A DNA stretch of 64,000 nt from Aplidium turbinatum (GCA_918807975.1 OU964921.1:46650498-46714497), one strand, 5' to 3'; counted from the first letter of the stretch, positions 22,924-34,854 are shown. The notes: generated by a model from the letters alone, not told the origin. Translations and numbers: made by a program.

Positions 22924-23189
22924 ATGTAGCCTACCATTATCTATTATTACGTCACAGTTACAAAGTTATGTGGTTTGAAATATCCCAAGTCAGTTTTGTC
23001 ATTTTAGAATTGTCGCTGTAAAGGTTGGTCGAGTATTACAACTGTTTTGGTAGTGCTTACCAACTAGACGAAACTTCCGTCTTTTATTCTCAGTAATCTG
23101 TATTGTGGTGACAAGTTTTAATGCGATAGGCTACCTCGCTGCTTCTCCTTTTTGAAAGCCTGTGGCTATTTTTTCTTGAAATACAATTC

Positions 23190-24305
23190 GTGAATACAAT
23201 TAAAAACGTTTTCAGAAGAGTATTTTTTCGGTGTTATCGCATACAGACGAAAGGATTCGGGCATTTTATGTTACAACTTTCCCACGAAGATATTATGGTT
23301 TTCCGCTGTGACCAAAAATCTAGACACAAACTTGACTGTGAAACCGACCTGAGATGTGCATTTTCTGCTGCTAATCCTCGAATTAAACAGTTTAGTATCG
23401 AAAAACAGTTACATCCTTCACATTGATGCAACTCACTTGAAAACGAATTGCTGTTCTGCTCAATGTTTTTTGATTTTGAAACAAGGTGGGGCGCGAATGT
23501 TGTTAGAATTGTGTCACGATTTCTTTCTATCTCTTACCAGGAAAAAGACTTGGAAAGGTTCAATGACGTAGTTTAATGGGTCAAACCGAAAAGCAGTCAA
23601 TTAAATGTCGAATGGTTCTACTAGTGAGATGATAATCTAACTTCTTGAAGGACTTTAACGAACGGCTTCTCAAATAACTCTAATTTCGAACACAATTTAT
23701 ATCAGCACCAATTCTCATCTACTTGTATTCGATTACTTCAACTCTCAATCAACAATAATTTCTGCACCAACTACCAATCCGCAACTCATAACACAACTCT
23801 CATAATCAACTCATACTAATCATCATAATAATAATCATTCCGCAAACTACACCACTATTTATAGAAAGTTGTTTCGTTCTAGTAACATCGAGAAGGTTAC
23901 GTAATGTCACATTGTTCTGTCAAGTTGCAATAAATGTCAACAAGCAGAAGCTTAAAGAAGTCTAAAGAAGGTCACGTAGGAGTAGAGGACTGTTACATAA
24001 TACAGATTTCGTAATCAGCGGTCCATTCGTAAACAACCTTGTGACATCATGACAAACGATATTGGCAATTGTGAAAACAACAGAACGTTCCAGATACAGA
24101 ATGATCTAGAATTACGTTAATAACAACGACTTCACAATTAGAGGTTACTACTGGTCATTGACCGATAATAACATACCGCTCAAGAATTTTATAATGAAAA
24201 CAGCACATTCTGTCAAGACGCAAAGCAGCCCGACGCGACGCCTTGCACATTGATTGTGACAAATTGTAAAAGGGAGGCGTATCTCAAAAAGTTTAAGACC
24301 CACTG
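23190..24305 (+). mobile_element. 3' half of another hAT, interrupted by a solo LTR
   Basis: A frame at about 23290-23426 ends KSRHKLDCETDLRCAFSAAN followed by the QLHPSH-type terminus of Charlie/ZBED hAT proteins. Past the LTR, the sequence ends AAAAAGTTTAAGACCCACTG at 24305, the inverted form of a CAGTGGGTC hAT end. The left end was not found. The transposase is N-terminally lost. Confidence 0.65.
23512..24261 (-). repeat. Solo LTR, minus orientation
   Basis: This is the inverted copy of the 1046-1811 LTR and near full length (750 bp). It is flanked by the 5-bp duplication AATTG (23507-23511 and 24262-24266). It retains the TATA-like region in reverse and looks younger than the 21790 copy, because fewer segments are missing. 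Confidence 0.9.
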
Positions 24306-26499
24306 CACTATGCAATATGCACCCATTAGGATCATTAGAAAATTTAAAAGTTAACCACTTTGCATTGGCTTTTGCCCTAACCGCATCATGACGTGCCATC
24401 GGCTTTTTTTGGAAAACTTTTTGCCGGCTTTTTGGCCTTGCCATGGGCTTGCAAACTCATGTGAAAGTCTGCAGCAGAAACAGCAGAACCGCTGCTGGCG
24501 TAACTACGCTCAGATGACACACAGAGGTAGCCTAACAAAAATGAGTCTCAAGGAATTGTTTTATCCGTGAGTTCGAATTGCAGAATTTTGAACACCAGTT
24601 TTTAAATTGGAGTTTTTTAGAATGAATAGATTTTGAATTTGGAAATAAAGATAGTGTGATAGGCTACGTTATGTTAAAACTTCTTTGTGTGGAGGTATAT
24701 AAAGCAGCACTTTCATTTCCAAAGAAAAGGGCAAGTAGGCCTAATTAGCCTACGTAATTTACAATTGGCAAATTTCAACAATATGTTTACGATTGTAGAA
24801 CACAAGGCTGAACCTATGGTAAGATTTCGTCACAGAGGTTAACTGCGGAGATACTGAATAGTTGTTACTTTGATGTTGAGAAAATCACTGATTTGACGTC
24901 ATGATGTAGCCTAATGTTTTGCTAAAACAGAGAAAATTGAGAGCGATCAACCGTTATTGAACAGTTCAGTTTGTTTTTATTTGTGATCATCACAACGAAA
25001 AAACAATATATGACAAACATAGCTGAATCGGTGGGAAAAGCTGTAGGAGATTATTGAGTGGAAAAAGATTTACCAGTTGTTTTTGTTCACAAGTGAGTTT
25101 CCCAAAGAACGCAAATAGAATAGGCCTACCATATTTTGATCGCCTAAAAAGAGGACACGTTTCGCCAGTAAGTAGAATTTTACGCTTGAAGAATCGTTTA
25201 CATCATTTTAGATCATTACAAGATAGGCCTACGAAGCAAAAGTTACGGAAAAAAAAACAAGAAACGTATTGACAGAACGTTTAACTTATTTTTTTTCTTA
25301 TTTTTAGTGCTTCCGACAACAAATGGTTTTATATAATTAAGAGTCAGCAAAAAGTGAAAAAAAAAACTAATTTTTGACAGTTTCAGTCAGACAGCCATGA
25401 TCGCACAAATCTGCAAAATGTGACAAATCAGGCACGATCTCCAGGTAGCAATACCTTAACTTTTTCCAACAAGGAATGGTCAGCCTTAACGAAATTGTTA
25501 AATTACTTGCAAAAAATATGATTAAAACAGTAAGCTGCACATAACCGTTACGATGCTAAAAACGGCGTGAACTAAAAATCTATCCCTTTCCTTGCAAAGT
25601 TGGAGGTCTATCCATACCACAACTTCTTTTGCTGTAGGTTAAGTGTTATACACACTGCACTTTTAGACATTCGTTTCGATTTGTTTCAAGTAACAAACGA
25701 ACCAAACTGAGTTGGTAATCAACAACGTCTACAAGCGTTGTATCATTAATCATTATAAAACGTAGCCTATGTAGGTAAAAAGAATAATTTTTTGTAAAAG
25801 AGTGTGCAAACTGAGCATGGGCTTTATAATGTTGTTTAATATCTTAGAGTGAACTAGGCAATGAACGTTCAACAACAGTTCCATAAAATGCGCCAATTTC
25901 TTGTAGAATTTATAAATCAGTATGTTACATTGGTAGCCTATACAAAATGTTTTGAAGACAGCCTTCAAGCCATCGCTGAAACGTCATCAAGCAATATAAT
26001 CCTGTTGAAAATATAAGCAAGAAAACCCAAACTGTCAAAAAAGAGGACATTTGAGCTTTTTTTAGTGTCCTCGGAGGACAATTCATTTTTCTTGAAAAAA
26101 GAGGACGTATGGTAGCCCTAAAATAGAATCACTGATGAAAGCTTCGAGAGAACGATCCATCAACCACTCCTGCTCACAACAAGTAAGTTCCCCCAGAGAA
26201 CGTAACCATTATATAGGCCTACCGGTAGAAGAAAAACATTTTGCACACGGTTGAAAACAATGGATATTCACCACGGGTCCCTAAACATTCCTTAAACATT
26301 TTGCCTCCCGCATTTGTTCCTTGCAATGATCAAAATGTAAAAAAATGCTGATCAGAATTTAAACAAATTTGTTTCAATTTTGTCGGGAAGAGTTGAACAG
26401 CGCTAACCTACCTCTCTTACTTAACGGAAAAAATGGCGGTATCAGAAACAAGAAATTGATGAGAAATAGTTTTTTGAAAAAAATACGTTAATGAGAGCA
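24306..26499. other. Non-coding stretch
   Basis: No gene is recognised. A phrase near 25402 (CTGCAAAATGTGACAAATCA) recurs at 26881 and, inverted, near 26535, so this stretch carries a relic of the 26500-26932 element. Otherwise it is AT-rich with scattered TAGGCTA/TAGGCCTA cores. Confidence 0.4.
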
Positions 26500-26932
26500 T
26501 TTATACCATGGCCACCTGGAGATGCGGCCTGATTTGTCACATTTTGCAGATTTTGATTACAGCTACTGCTAGTGCTTGACTGACATTTTTTGAGATTTTT
26601 TTACTTTTCGCGGTTTCCTCATGACATAAAACTTTTTTGTTGCCTTGGGGAAGCAGTAGCAAATGAGAAAAAATAAGTTGAAAAACGCAAAATCAGACTG
26701 TTATTGAAAATTAACAGTCTGACTAAAATCTTCGAAATCAAATTTTCTTTGTTTTTCAACATGTGAGGATGTTAAAACCTATTGTGTCATCTGGGGAAAA
26801 GAATAAAGAAAGCGTAAAAATCTAATTTTTAGAAAAAATTATTTAAACGTTCGCCCAAAGTTAGAAAAACCTGGAAATTTCTGCAAAATGTGACAAATCA
26901 GGCCGTATCTTTAAGTGGCCATGTTTATACCC
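26500..26932. mobile_element. Long inverted repeat, about 430 bp, MITE-like
   Basis: The left arm (ATACCATGGCCACCTGGAGA onward, 26500-26553) and right arm (26880-26932) are inverted copies of about 50 bp. Weaker pairing continues inward to a central hairpin (CAGACTGTTA ... TAACAGTCTG) at about 26696-26724. No open frame is present. A third copy of the arm lies near 25402. Confidence 0.65.
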
Positions 26933-27205
26933 ATAAAATATATTAAAGTCATATAGGAAATTGTATCTTCCGATTCAAAGAAGCCATCAACCAGGTCTCT
27001 ATGTTCAGTACTTTTCGAGAAATGTAATTTTTAGCTAATTTTGTCTTTCCTTAAATTTTGAAAAATATGACGTCACTTCTAAGGCGTCAAACGATGTCGG
27101 ATTTCAAAAAAAAAATTTACAGAGTTGTTTTTTCACTCACAAGCTAATTTGGAACCACTGACAGCATATTCAGAGAAGGTCGGGTGTTTTTGGGACACCC
27201 TAGTA

Positions 27206-28542
27206 CAGTGGTTCCCAAACTTTTTGTCTTGGTGACCCCCTTTAAAAAATTTCGTAGATACCGCGACCCCCACCTACATACTTTCCTAAATGCAAGTATA
27301 CTATTAACAAATAATACAACAAAAGGCAGCACTAAAAATGTTTTTCTTGCATTTATTGACAAATCAATGCCATGGTTGACCTTGTAGGCCTGCAGCTAAC
27401 CGTGAAATTCGAGGCTGCGTGCTAGACAGAGCCAGTCTCGTGTCGTCTTCCACATTCATTCTATTTTTTTCCTTCGTTTTCATATGCAGAAGAGCTGAAA
27501 AACCACTCTCACTTAGATACGTCGTAGCGAAGGGCAATAATACTTGAAAAGCCAGCTTAGAAATCTGTGGGTATGAATCATACATTTCACACCAAAATTG
27601 AGAGAGTGACTTTTCATGGTAGAGAATGCGAGCAGATGAATCATTCTTAAGATCAAAATATTGATCTTGTATTTCATCAGGAATGCCACTTGCATCCAGA
27701 GAAACGGAAAACGGATTTTGAAAAAGTACAGCTTCTTGCTCTTCGAGTTCTGGAAAGTAACGTTGGAACTCGGACTCCATGGTCTGCAGGTGTGCCACAA
27801 TCAATTTTTTTTAAATCTTCGAACTCTTCCCCGTTTCTTCGATGCAAGAAACACTGGACAATCTCTCAAACGCAATGTTCTCAATATGCACTTTTCGCTG
27901 CCAGCTTTTCAATTTTGAGACAAATGCCTTGACATTATCATTGAGTTGTATAATATTTGTGTCTTTTCCTTGAAGTTTCAGATTTAAGCAGTTCAATTTT
28001 TCAAATATGTCCGCCAAATAAGCCAGGCAGTTCATTCACCTATCATCCTTGAGGTACGACAAAAATTCCCTTTTATTTTTAACTTCTAAAAATGCCTGAA
28101 TCTAATTCTTCATCTCATAAACTCGATTAAGAACGTTTCCTTTGGAGAGCCAACGAACAGATGTGTGGAAAAGCAACGTTTCGTGTGTTGAGTTCATATC
28201 TTTGCAAAGTTCTTTGCACTAACGTGAGCTGAGACCTCCTGCTTTGATGAAATTTACGATTTTCACCACAGAATTCAATACATCTTGTAGTTGAGCTGGT
28301 AATGTTTTGCTGGCAAGCGCATATCCATGAATGAAACAGCGCGTTCCCTTTGCTTCAGGTGCAAGCCCCTTAACTTGCTTTTTGAATGAAATAACTCGCA
28401 ATTCGAATGAAATATCTAGCGGACCGGTACCTCGTCCTACTTGCATTCACTTTTGTTGTTGCACGAGCAACAGCTTTGCGACCTCCTATAAAATGCTCTG
28501 CGACCCCCTTGGGGGTCGCGACCCCCAGGTTGAGAACCACTG
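27206..28542 (-). mobile_element. hAT-Charlie-type transposon, internally deleted
   Basis: It starts CAGTGGTTCCCAAAC at 27206 and ends GTTGAGAACCACTG at 28542. Subterminal GACCCCC/GGGGGTC repeats sit at both ends, as in Charlie-type elements. CCTAGTA flanks both sides, but the right copy is offset by a few bases, so the 8-bp duplication is imperfect. Transposase coding lies on the minus strand. It belongs to the same protein group as the 14872-18875 element. Confidence 0.85.
27364..28446 (-). pseudogene. hAT transposase remnant (SCAND3/ZBED5-like)
   Basis: Three minus-strand frames carry consecutive parts: 28219-28446 (TRCFIHGYALASKTLPAQLQ), 27811-28035 (NCLAYLADIFEKLNCLNLKL) and 27364-27804 (PFATTYLSESGFSALLHMKT, then the dimerisation end). 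Between the first two, RWLSKGNVLNRVYEM-type sequence is present at about 28100-28180. At least two frame breaks and loss of the N-terminal catalytic part make it dead. The start upstream of 28446 is cut by the element's internal deletion. Confidence 0.85.
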
Positions 28543-28559
28543 CGGCCTAGTACTTATAG

Positions 28560-28795
28560 CCTACTGGTATGGGAATCCTTCAAGAAAGATTTAGCTTGTT
28601 CATTTTTGACTTAAAACCTTTTACAGTTTTGCATTCATTTCTTATAAGGTGGAAGCTTGTTCCAAACTGCTGGCCCCATGTACCGTATTGATTGTTTGCG
28701 AGTGTTAAGTCTGCAATATATTGGAATATATGAAGGAGAGTTACTTCTTATTGTTAAGCTACTTGATTGTTTAGACATGAATAATTTATTATATC
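28560..28795 (-). mobile_element. LINE C-terminal fragment
   Basis: On the minus strand one frame reads RLNTRKQSIRYMGPAVWNKL, the conserved C-terminal segment of CR1/jockey-type LINE proteins (compare RSIKYAGVKVWNSLP in the 29335-31248 protein). Upstream RT parts are absent. It abuts the plus-strand LINE that begins near 28840. Confidence 0.6.
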
Positions 28796-29071
28796 ATTGA
28801 ATGCTGTGGAGAGTATTTTTTTTAGAATATTTGGACATGAAGGTTGCAATAATACATTAACTCTCAGTCAACACGGTTTTAGGACAAACGATTTAACAGA
28901 ACTCGGTATAACTCACATATATGATCATTTACTCGAAAACTTAAATAATAATAACTACACGTGCTCCATTTTTCTTGAACTGAGTAAAGCATTTGACACT
29001 GTTGATCATGGCATTTTATTGGACAAATTATATTGTTATGGTTTACGTGGAAAAATATCGAACTTGACACA

Positions 29072-31470
29072 GTTTGATTGATTGATTTTATTTCGTTGTA
29101 GGTAAATATAATACAATCAATACAGCAATAAAAAAGGAATTTCCAGCAACGGGAATCTGCAAAGAGACCATGGGTCTTCGAGTCAAGCAGATACCCCAGA
29201 TTCTAATAGAAGTTCTAAAATTGCGATAAGAATAATTCAATAACGAAAATTGAGACAAGGTGTTAGAAGATGGTCACAGAGAAATATATTTAGTAGTCTA
29301 TCGGTAGCATAAAGGTAATACAAAATTAATCGTGCTAATATTTGGCGATGAGTGAATATTTGTGTTGTTTTTTAAAAGAATAAAATGACAATTTACGCAA
29401 GCTCGTTGGTAAGGAGTTCCAGACTTTCACTCCGGCATATTTAATGCTGCGCTGGAGTCGGGATGAGGCGTAACGTGGGACAAAATAACAATCATTGTAA
29501 GAGTGTCTAGTAAGACGTGCATTATACATGAGTTTGGTTTTTTCAAAGTAGTGTGCGAAAGGCAGAGGCAATACATCTGTATCAAATTTAAACATGAATT
29601 TAGCAGTTTCGTGTTCGTACAAATCTTTAAGCTTGAGTATGTTAAGTTTCTTATAGAAAGGTGTGACATGATCAGACCACCTTCCACCTGCTACTATTCT
29701 GACAGCCTTATTTTGCAAGGTGCTAAGCTTGTTCATTTGTGTCTTGCAGCATGAACCCCAAATCGTTATCCCATATACGATATGAGAATGTACCAGTGCG
29801 TAGTATAATTGTAATAATGTTTTGTTTGGAAAAATGTATTTGAGTTTCGACAATATCCCTACAGATATAGAAAGTTTCTTGTGGAGCATATTAATATGAG
29901 GTTCAAAATTTAGACCATTGTCAAAAATAATGCCAAGGTATTTGGCAAACTTAACTTGTTCGATCTGAACACAATTATAAAGTACATTGATATCTTCTGG
30001 GTAGCTGCATTTTTTAGGAGGGATCACAATGACATTTGATTTGGAAGGATTGATAACTAATTTATTGGCATTAATCCAGTTCTTGATGTTAAGTAATTCA
30101 GACGATATTTCCTTTTCTAAGTAGGTTGGATTAGGAGCGTTAATTACCAGGCAGGTATCGTCTGCGAAAAGTCTTGGAACAGAAGACGTGCAGTTTGGTA
30201 AGTCGTTTACGTACAATAAAAACAGTAATGGACCCAGCGTTGAACCCTGAGGTACACCGTGTGTTATGCATCTCTGTTCAGATTCCTGTTCATTAATCGC
30301 GACATACTGCATTCTGTCTTTTAGGTAGGAGGAGAATAATTCGTTTGCTGTACCTCGGATTCCATAGTGGTTGAGTTTGTATAGTAGAATGGGATGGTAT
30401 ACCGTGTCAAAGGCTTTTTTGAGATCCAAGAAAGCTAAACCTGTGTACAGGTTGCTTTTTACGTGTTCATAGGTGGCACTAATAATATCAATAGCGGCAT
30501 ATGAAGTAGAGGAGCCAGACCGAAATCCAAATTGCGTAGGAGCAAGGACAGAATGTTTGTCTAGAAAGGAAGAGACCCTTTTATATATGAGCTTTTCCAA
30601 AAAATGTTTGAAAGACGATAAAAGGGAGATAGGTCTATAATTATTTACCTCAAGTTTGTCTCCAGATTTGAAGACGGGTACGACTTTGGCAAGTTTAAAT
30701 GTATCTGGGAAAATACCAAACTGAAAGGAATAGTTAATAAGATTTGAGAAGGGCAGGGCAATAATCACGGAGGCGATCTGTATGAAATATGCTGAAATGT
30801 CATCGTAGCCAGTTGCTTTGTTGGGTTTTAGAGCTCGGGTTTCTTTGAGTAACTCATCGCCAGTCGTTGGTTCAAGCAAAATAGAAGAAGGAACGTGGTT
30901 TGTAAGGTAGGATGTGAAGTTGTTATCGTTGGCAAGCGGAACGCTGTCAGAGATCTCTTTTCCAACATTGCAGAAGAATTTATTGAATTGGTTCGCCATT
31001 TCGATGGGTTTGTTTGATGACACTCCATCAATATTAATTGAATTGATTGTTTGCTTTGATTTTTGTTTATTTGGCAGCAGTGAGTTAATGACTTCCCAAA
31101 CTTTACGTGGAGAAGATTTGTTCAGTTCAATTTTCGAATGTATATAATTTTGCTTGGAAATGTATTTCAATTTAGTGAGCTTATTTGCGTATTTTTTGTA
31201 CTCTAGCCTGTCTGTTTGATTTCCTTTCAGGTAGTGCGATTGGTACATTTTTGCTTATTTTTAATTGAAGTAAACAACCCACTGGTAATCCACGGCTTCC
31301 TTTTTAACTTGCACATTTTCCTTGACATTTTTTTTAGTGGAGTGTATTTGTCAATTGCGTTTTTTAAAATCTGTAATAGTTCGCTATATTTATAATCCAG
31401 TTCCTGAGGTTGTAATGAGTTAATACCCAACAGAAACGTGCCTAGTTGGGAGTTCAAGTCCTCAAGTTCT
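29072..31470 (-). mobile_element. Minus-strand LINE inserted in another LINE
   Basis: The 3' end is at about 29072-29090, where the plus strand reads TTGATTGATTGATTTTATTT; this is a GATT-repeat tail in reverse. The 5' end is at about 31450-31470, inside the endonuclease region, so the copy is 5'-truncated. It carries the 637-residue RT protein and a short upstream frame. No clear target duplication could be assigned. Confidence 0.85.
29335..31248 (-). CDS. LINE reverse transcriptase (CR1/jockey group)
   Basis: The 637-residue protein shows the linker after the endonuclease (KLTKLKYISKQNYIHSKIEL), RT motifs (NYRPISLLSSFKHFLEKLIY; LAFLDLKKAFDTVYHPILLY; THGVPQGSTLGPLLFLLYVN; RLFADDTCLV; KYLGIIFDNGLNF) and the C-terminal SIKYAGVKVWNSLP. 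A second minus-strand frame, 31227-31457, carries the end of the endonuclease domain, so one frameshift lies near 31240. RT copies the element's RNA at the nicked target. This is the best-preserved LINE frame in the window, but it lacks most of the endonuclease. Confidence 0.9.
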   Translation of the reverse strand: MYQSHYLKGNQTDRLEYKKYANKLTKLKYISKQNYIHSKIELNKSSPRKVWEVINSLLPNKQKSKQTINSINIDGVSSNKPIEMANQFNKFFCNVGKEISDSVPLANDNNFTSYLTNHVPSSILLEPTTGDELLKETRALKPNKATGYDDISAYFIQIASVIIALPFSNLINYSFQFGIFPDTFKLAKVVPVFKSGDKLEVNNYRPISLLSSFKHFLEKLIYKRVSSFLDKHSVLAPTQFGFRSGSSTSYAAIDIISATYEHVKSNLYTGLAFLDLKKAFDTVYHPILLYKLNHYGIRGTANELFSSYLKDRMQYVAINEQESEQRCITHGVPQGSTLGPLLFLLYVNDLPNCTSSVPRLFADDTCLVINAPNPTYLEKEISSELLNIKNWINANKLVINPSKSNVIVIPPKKCSYPEDINVLYNCVQIEQVKFAKYLGIIFDNGLNFEPHINMLHKKLSISVGILSKLKYIFPNKTLLQLYYALVHSHIVYGITIWGSCCKTQMNKLSTLQNKAVRIVAGGRWSDHVTPFYKKLNILKLKDLYEHETAKFMFKFDTDVLPLPFAHYFEKTKLMYNARLTRHSYNDCYFVPRYASSRLQRSIKYAGVKVWNSLPTSLRKLSFYSFKKQHKYSLIAKY

Positions 31471-31613
31471 ATTTAACCAACAGACGACAATGCACCAAAT
31501 TTAACTCCGTATCATCAAACTTTTCGACTGTCAAATGCGGCATCCTCCAAGGCGTGTCCTTGGTTCTTTTCTCTTTTTATTATATATGAATGATCTACCT
31601 ACTGCGATCTACC

Positions 31614-32064
31614 TATGTGACGTATTTCTAGAACATTTCGTGGACGTGCGAACCTGGAATGCTCTTTTGTTTTTTACAATTGCCAAATGTTGTTTGTTAT
31701 GATGTAACATTATGTAACCTTCTCAAAGTTACTAGACCAAACGACCTGCTATAAATAGTGGTGTAATTTGCGTGAATGATTATTATGAGTTGTAGATTGT
31801 TGTTGTAGTAGTTGGTAATAGTTGCAGAGATTATTGTTGATTGAGAGTTGAAGTAATTGAATACGAGTGTGTGATCGAAATTAGAGTTTCAGGGGAAGCT
31901 GTGTTGAGCCGTTCGTTAAAGTCCTTCAAGAATTTTCATTATCATTTCACGAGTAGAACTATCCAACCATTTAATTGACTGCCTTTCGGTGATATCCCAT
32001 TAAACTACGTCATTGAACCTTTCCAAGTCTCTTGCCTGGTAAGAGATAGACAGAAACAGTGACA
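31614..32064 (+). repeat. 5'-truncated LTR inside the plus-strand LINE
   Basis: The sequence from about 31614 to GTGACA at 32064 matches the 1046-1811 LTR from about its position 1180 onward, including the TATAAATAG region. The 5' 130 bp are missing, and no duplication could be matched. It lies where a large part of the host LINE is deleted, so insertion and deletion may be linked. Confidence 0.8.
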
Positions 32065-32568
32065 ACCTACTTGTACAGCAAATTTCAAGCATTAAAAGTG
32101 AGTGATCTTGCAAAGCTGACATATGCACAGTTCATGTTCAAGTTCAAGTGTGAAAATAATTTCTTGCCAGCATGTTTCTTTAGCCACTTTTTTGAACTAG
32201 ACGACATATATCAATATGGTAGGACAAGACATACGAGTGAAGTGTTGGACCATAAAATATTTTGCATTATTTGTTCTAAAATGTCCGAATTTCTCCAGGA
32301 TTATCTGGCAACTATTGATGTCGTGTTGTCTTTCTGCGTTCCTTTCTATCACATCTTTCTATCACATCTTTCTATGACGCAATCATACATGCTTTGTTTT
32401 CACATTGAGTTGGGCCAACTGACGTAACAGTGACGTACCTTCGTACGTCATGCACCATGGGTCTTCAACAACAAGGTGAAAATAAATATACAAACTTTTT
32501 TCAAAAAGTAAATTTGACATCATTGAAACTTAAATTAGAGTGGCGAAGAATAAGTCAATGGGGCATTG

Positions 32569-32787
32569 TCAAGTTTCGTTGGTAGTTTCATTATCTGTTA
32601 CGTAATAATCAAAACTGCTAGAAAAACTGTCAAGTTGTGATGGAAGAGATCGCGTTCGTTTCTTCAAAGTGTTGCCTCGATGACGACGTTTTCTGTGGCG
32701 GAGACGCTGAAAGAAGCGCCAGACAACATTCTGGGAGCTTATTGCAGTGTTCTCGGGGGCGCTTTCGTCTGCAAAACTTTGCTTTTT
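32569..32787 (-). CDS. Last coding exon of an uncharacterised host gene
   Basis: On the minus strand a TATTTTTCAG acceptor precedes AAA AAG CAA AGT..., open for 72 codons to a TGA at 32569-32571. The product end is very basic and then polar (VVWRFFQRLRHRKRRHRGNT ... DYYVTDNETTNET). It starts in phase 0, matching the phase-0 end of the exon at 43764-43860. No family is recognised. The basic cluster could be a nuclear-localisation or membrane-proximal signal; that is inference. Confidence 0.5.
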   Translation of the reverse strand, partial: KKQSFADESAPENTAISSQNVVWRFFQRLRHRKRRHRGNTLKKRTRSLPSQLDSFSSSFDYYVTDNETTNET

Positions 32788-33663
32788 CTGAAAAATACGT
32801 CATAGGTATTTTGAGATTTGCTGTAAAGTGAATATTGTATATTAGTCAAATATTCTTCAACTTACTCTGCTTCAAATATCGTTCCCTATGCGGGCTCCGT
32901 GTGCTCGGTTGGTTGTCTACGTCACAATTAAGTCCTCAGTGACGTAAAAAATGTCTCGCTGAGAACAAATCACTACACAAGAGTTCAATGTTTTCGTTTC
33001 AATCACATTCCAATTCACATTACATCATCAAAATATTATTAATTGCAGTACAATTACATCATCACAATTATGTATTACGTTACAGTAGGCTACTACACTG
33101 TTCTGAAATTCCGAATTAAAATTACAATTGTTTCCAAATGCAACCAATTACACGGTTCAATTACAAAAATGTTTCAATATTCACGTTCATCGTTGATGTT
33201 TTACAGTTGGATAAAGATTCGGTTGCAATGCAGAAGTGACAGCTCAACAAACTTATTGATATTATGAGCGCACAAATGTCATTGCTTGAGAGTTTTGAAA
33301 TTGCAAATGTAAAAAAAATATCTCAATTACAATTACATGAAAATGTATGATTAGTTACATTCATTCAACGACTATTATAATTAATCCAGCTCTGGCCGAT
33401 ATCATCATCGATAGCCCGATGCCTGCATGGTCTTTAGCAGCTGGCTTACTACGTTGAATGGAACTATCTTGGTATTTCATGCAAACGTCTGTCCTGACGT
33501 ATATTCATCTTTTACAAAAGAGGAAGCCAAGGCCTAGGATCAAAAACAAAAATTCAAACTCCTTCCTTGCAAAGTTACAATTTCTTGTCATTGTAAGTTT
33601 TACGTCAATCGGAGGTGTTGCCGTATGCCATAATGACGTCATTACTGGTATCGCGTCACTTTA

Positions 33664-33840
33664 GAGATGCGATGTTTTACAGCAGGTCATGATCAGCATC
33701 ACTTCCACAGAATGAACTTTCCGTTTGTTGACATGTTGTTGCCGGGGAACTAGCCAATCCACTAAATCAGGCCGAATGTTCTTTGAAATGCGTTGCCAAA
33801 GCGCATCACCCGAGAGTCGAACCGGCGCCCTAATAAATAA
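33664..33840 (-). repeat. tRNA-derived SINE fragment
   Basis: Read on the minus strand, it begins with a B-box-like GGTTCGACTCTCGGG and continues with the SINE body shared with the copies at 46898, 60293, 61711 and 62377 (GCAACGCATT..., TTCCCCGGCAACAACA). The tRNA A-box end is missing. The rest of 32790-33660 and 33860-34850 shows no gene; 34400-34510 is rich in GGCCTTTTT-type runs, like 43420-43490. Confidence 0.6.
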
Positions 33841-34854
33841 TTGTTTTTTCACAAACCAGTAACTATACCTCGTTGACCCAAACTAGGTCCATGCCTGACG
33901 CACCTTATCTTTAACTTTCTCTAGGGGAAAAATTTGCGCTTGTTTTAGCTTCTTCCTAGTGAGTTGTTTCTTCAATGAATTGGGTCTCTTCGAGCGTGAT
34001 TCACCTGAAAACTGATCAAGTAACTTCTGTTAAACTTTATTGTGACAGTCAATGATTTGCAAACTAGTTTTTACAACACATCTCACTTTCATCAAGTCGT
34101 TCCAGAAGATACAAAAGCATCATAACTAATGTGTCACAACTCACAATCATTACGCCTCGCCCTCGCATCAATTTGTGTTGTCAGCAGCATTTTAATCGCT
34201 GTGCATTTTGTGCTGAGTCTCTTCGAAGCAATAATTGTGAAACCTCACTAGCCGGAGTTTAAGATGATAATCAGCGATTGTGACGTCAGACCTATCGTGG
34301 TTTCTGAGAGAGTGTGGTTTATAAATGACAAAATATTTTTAGTTCAGTGCAGTGGTTTTCAATTTTGATCACCACAGCAGGATTACCAGATTCGCCTTTT
34401 TAGGCCAAATTTCTCGAATTTGGCTTTTTTTAAAGCCGTTTGGCCTTAGAAATTATACGTTTGGCCTTTTTCTAGATTTGGCCTTAAATTTGGCCTTTTT
34501 TAAATTTAATCTTCAAAATGCATAATAATCAATATTTCTCATATATCGTAACTTTACCAGATGAAAACCGTATTCACCATTGTTCAATACATGTTCTATA
34601 CTTGTTAACTGTTTGAAGGTTGGGGGGGGGCTGTCAATTCAACTTTTTTGCATCAACAGTTGTATCTCTAAAACCACTGAGGCTGCGACTATGAGATTTC
34701 TTGACTTTTCCTAACTTTCATTCACCTCTATTGAGCTGAAATTTTGAGCGAATAAAGGTTATAAATTGAGAGATATAAGGCATTTCTCAGCACATTCTCT
34801 GAAATATTTCATATTCTATTGTTCAAAATTTTCCCACCAGCTGGATGAAAGTAA

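Larger units (their letters stand above)
28840..32430 (+). mobile_element. Plus-strand LINE, split by a second LINE and an LTR
   Basis: Three plus-strand pieces fit one RT protein in order: 28860-29062 (motif A, IFLELSKAFDTVDHGILLDK), 31470-31610 (FYLTNRRQCTKFN, then a degraded QG...YMNDLPT motif B) and 32065-32300 (KFQALKVSDLAKLTYAQFMF, the C-terminal region). The first gap is filled by the minus-strand LINE at 29072-31470, the second by an LTR at 31614-32064. The RT catalytic core and thumb are missing at the LTR junction. Confidence 0.75.
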
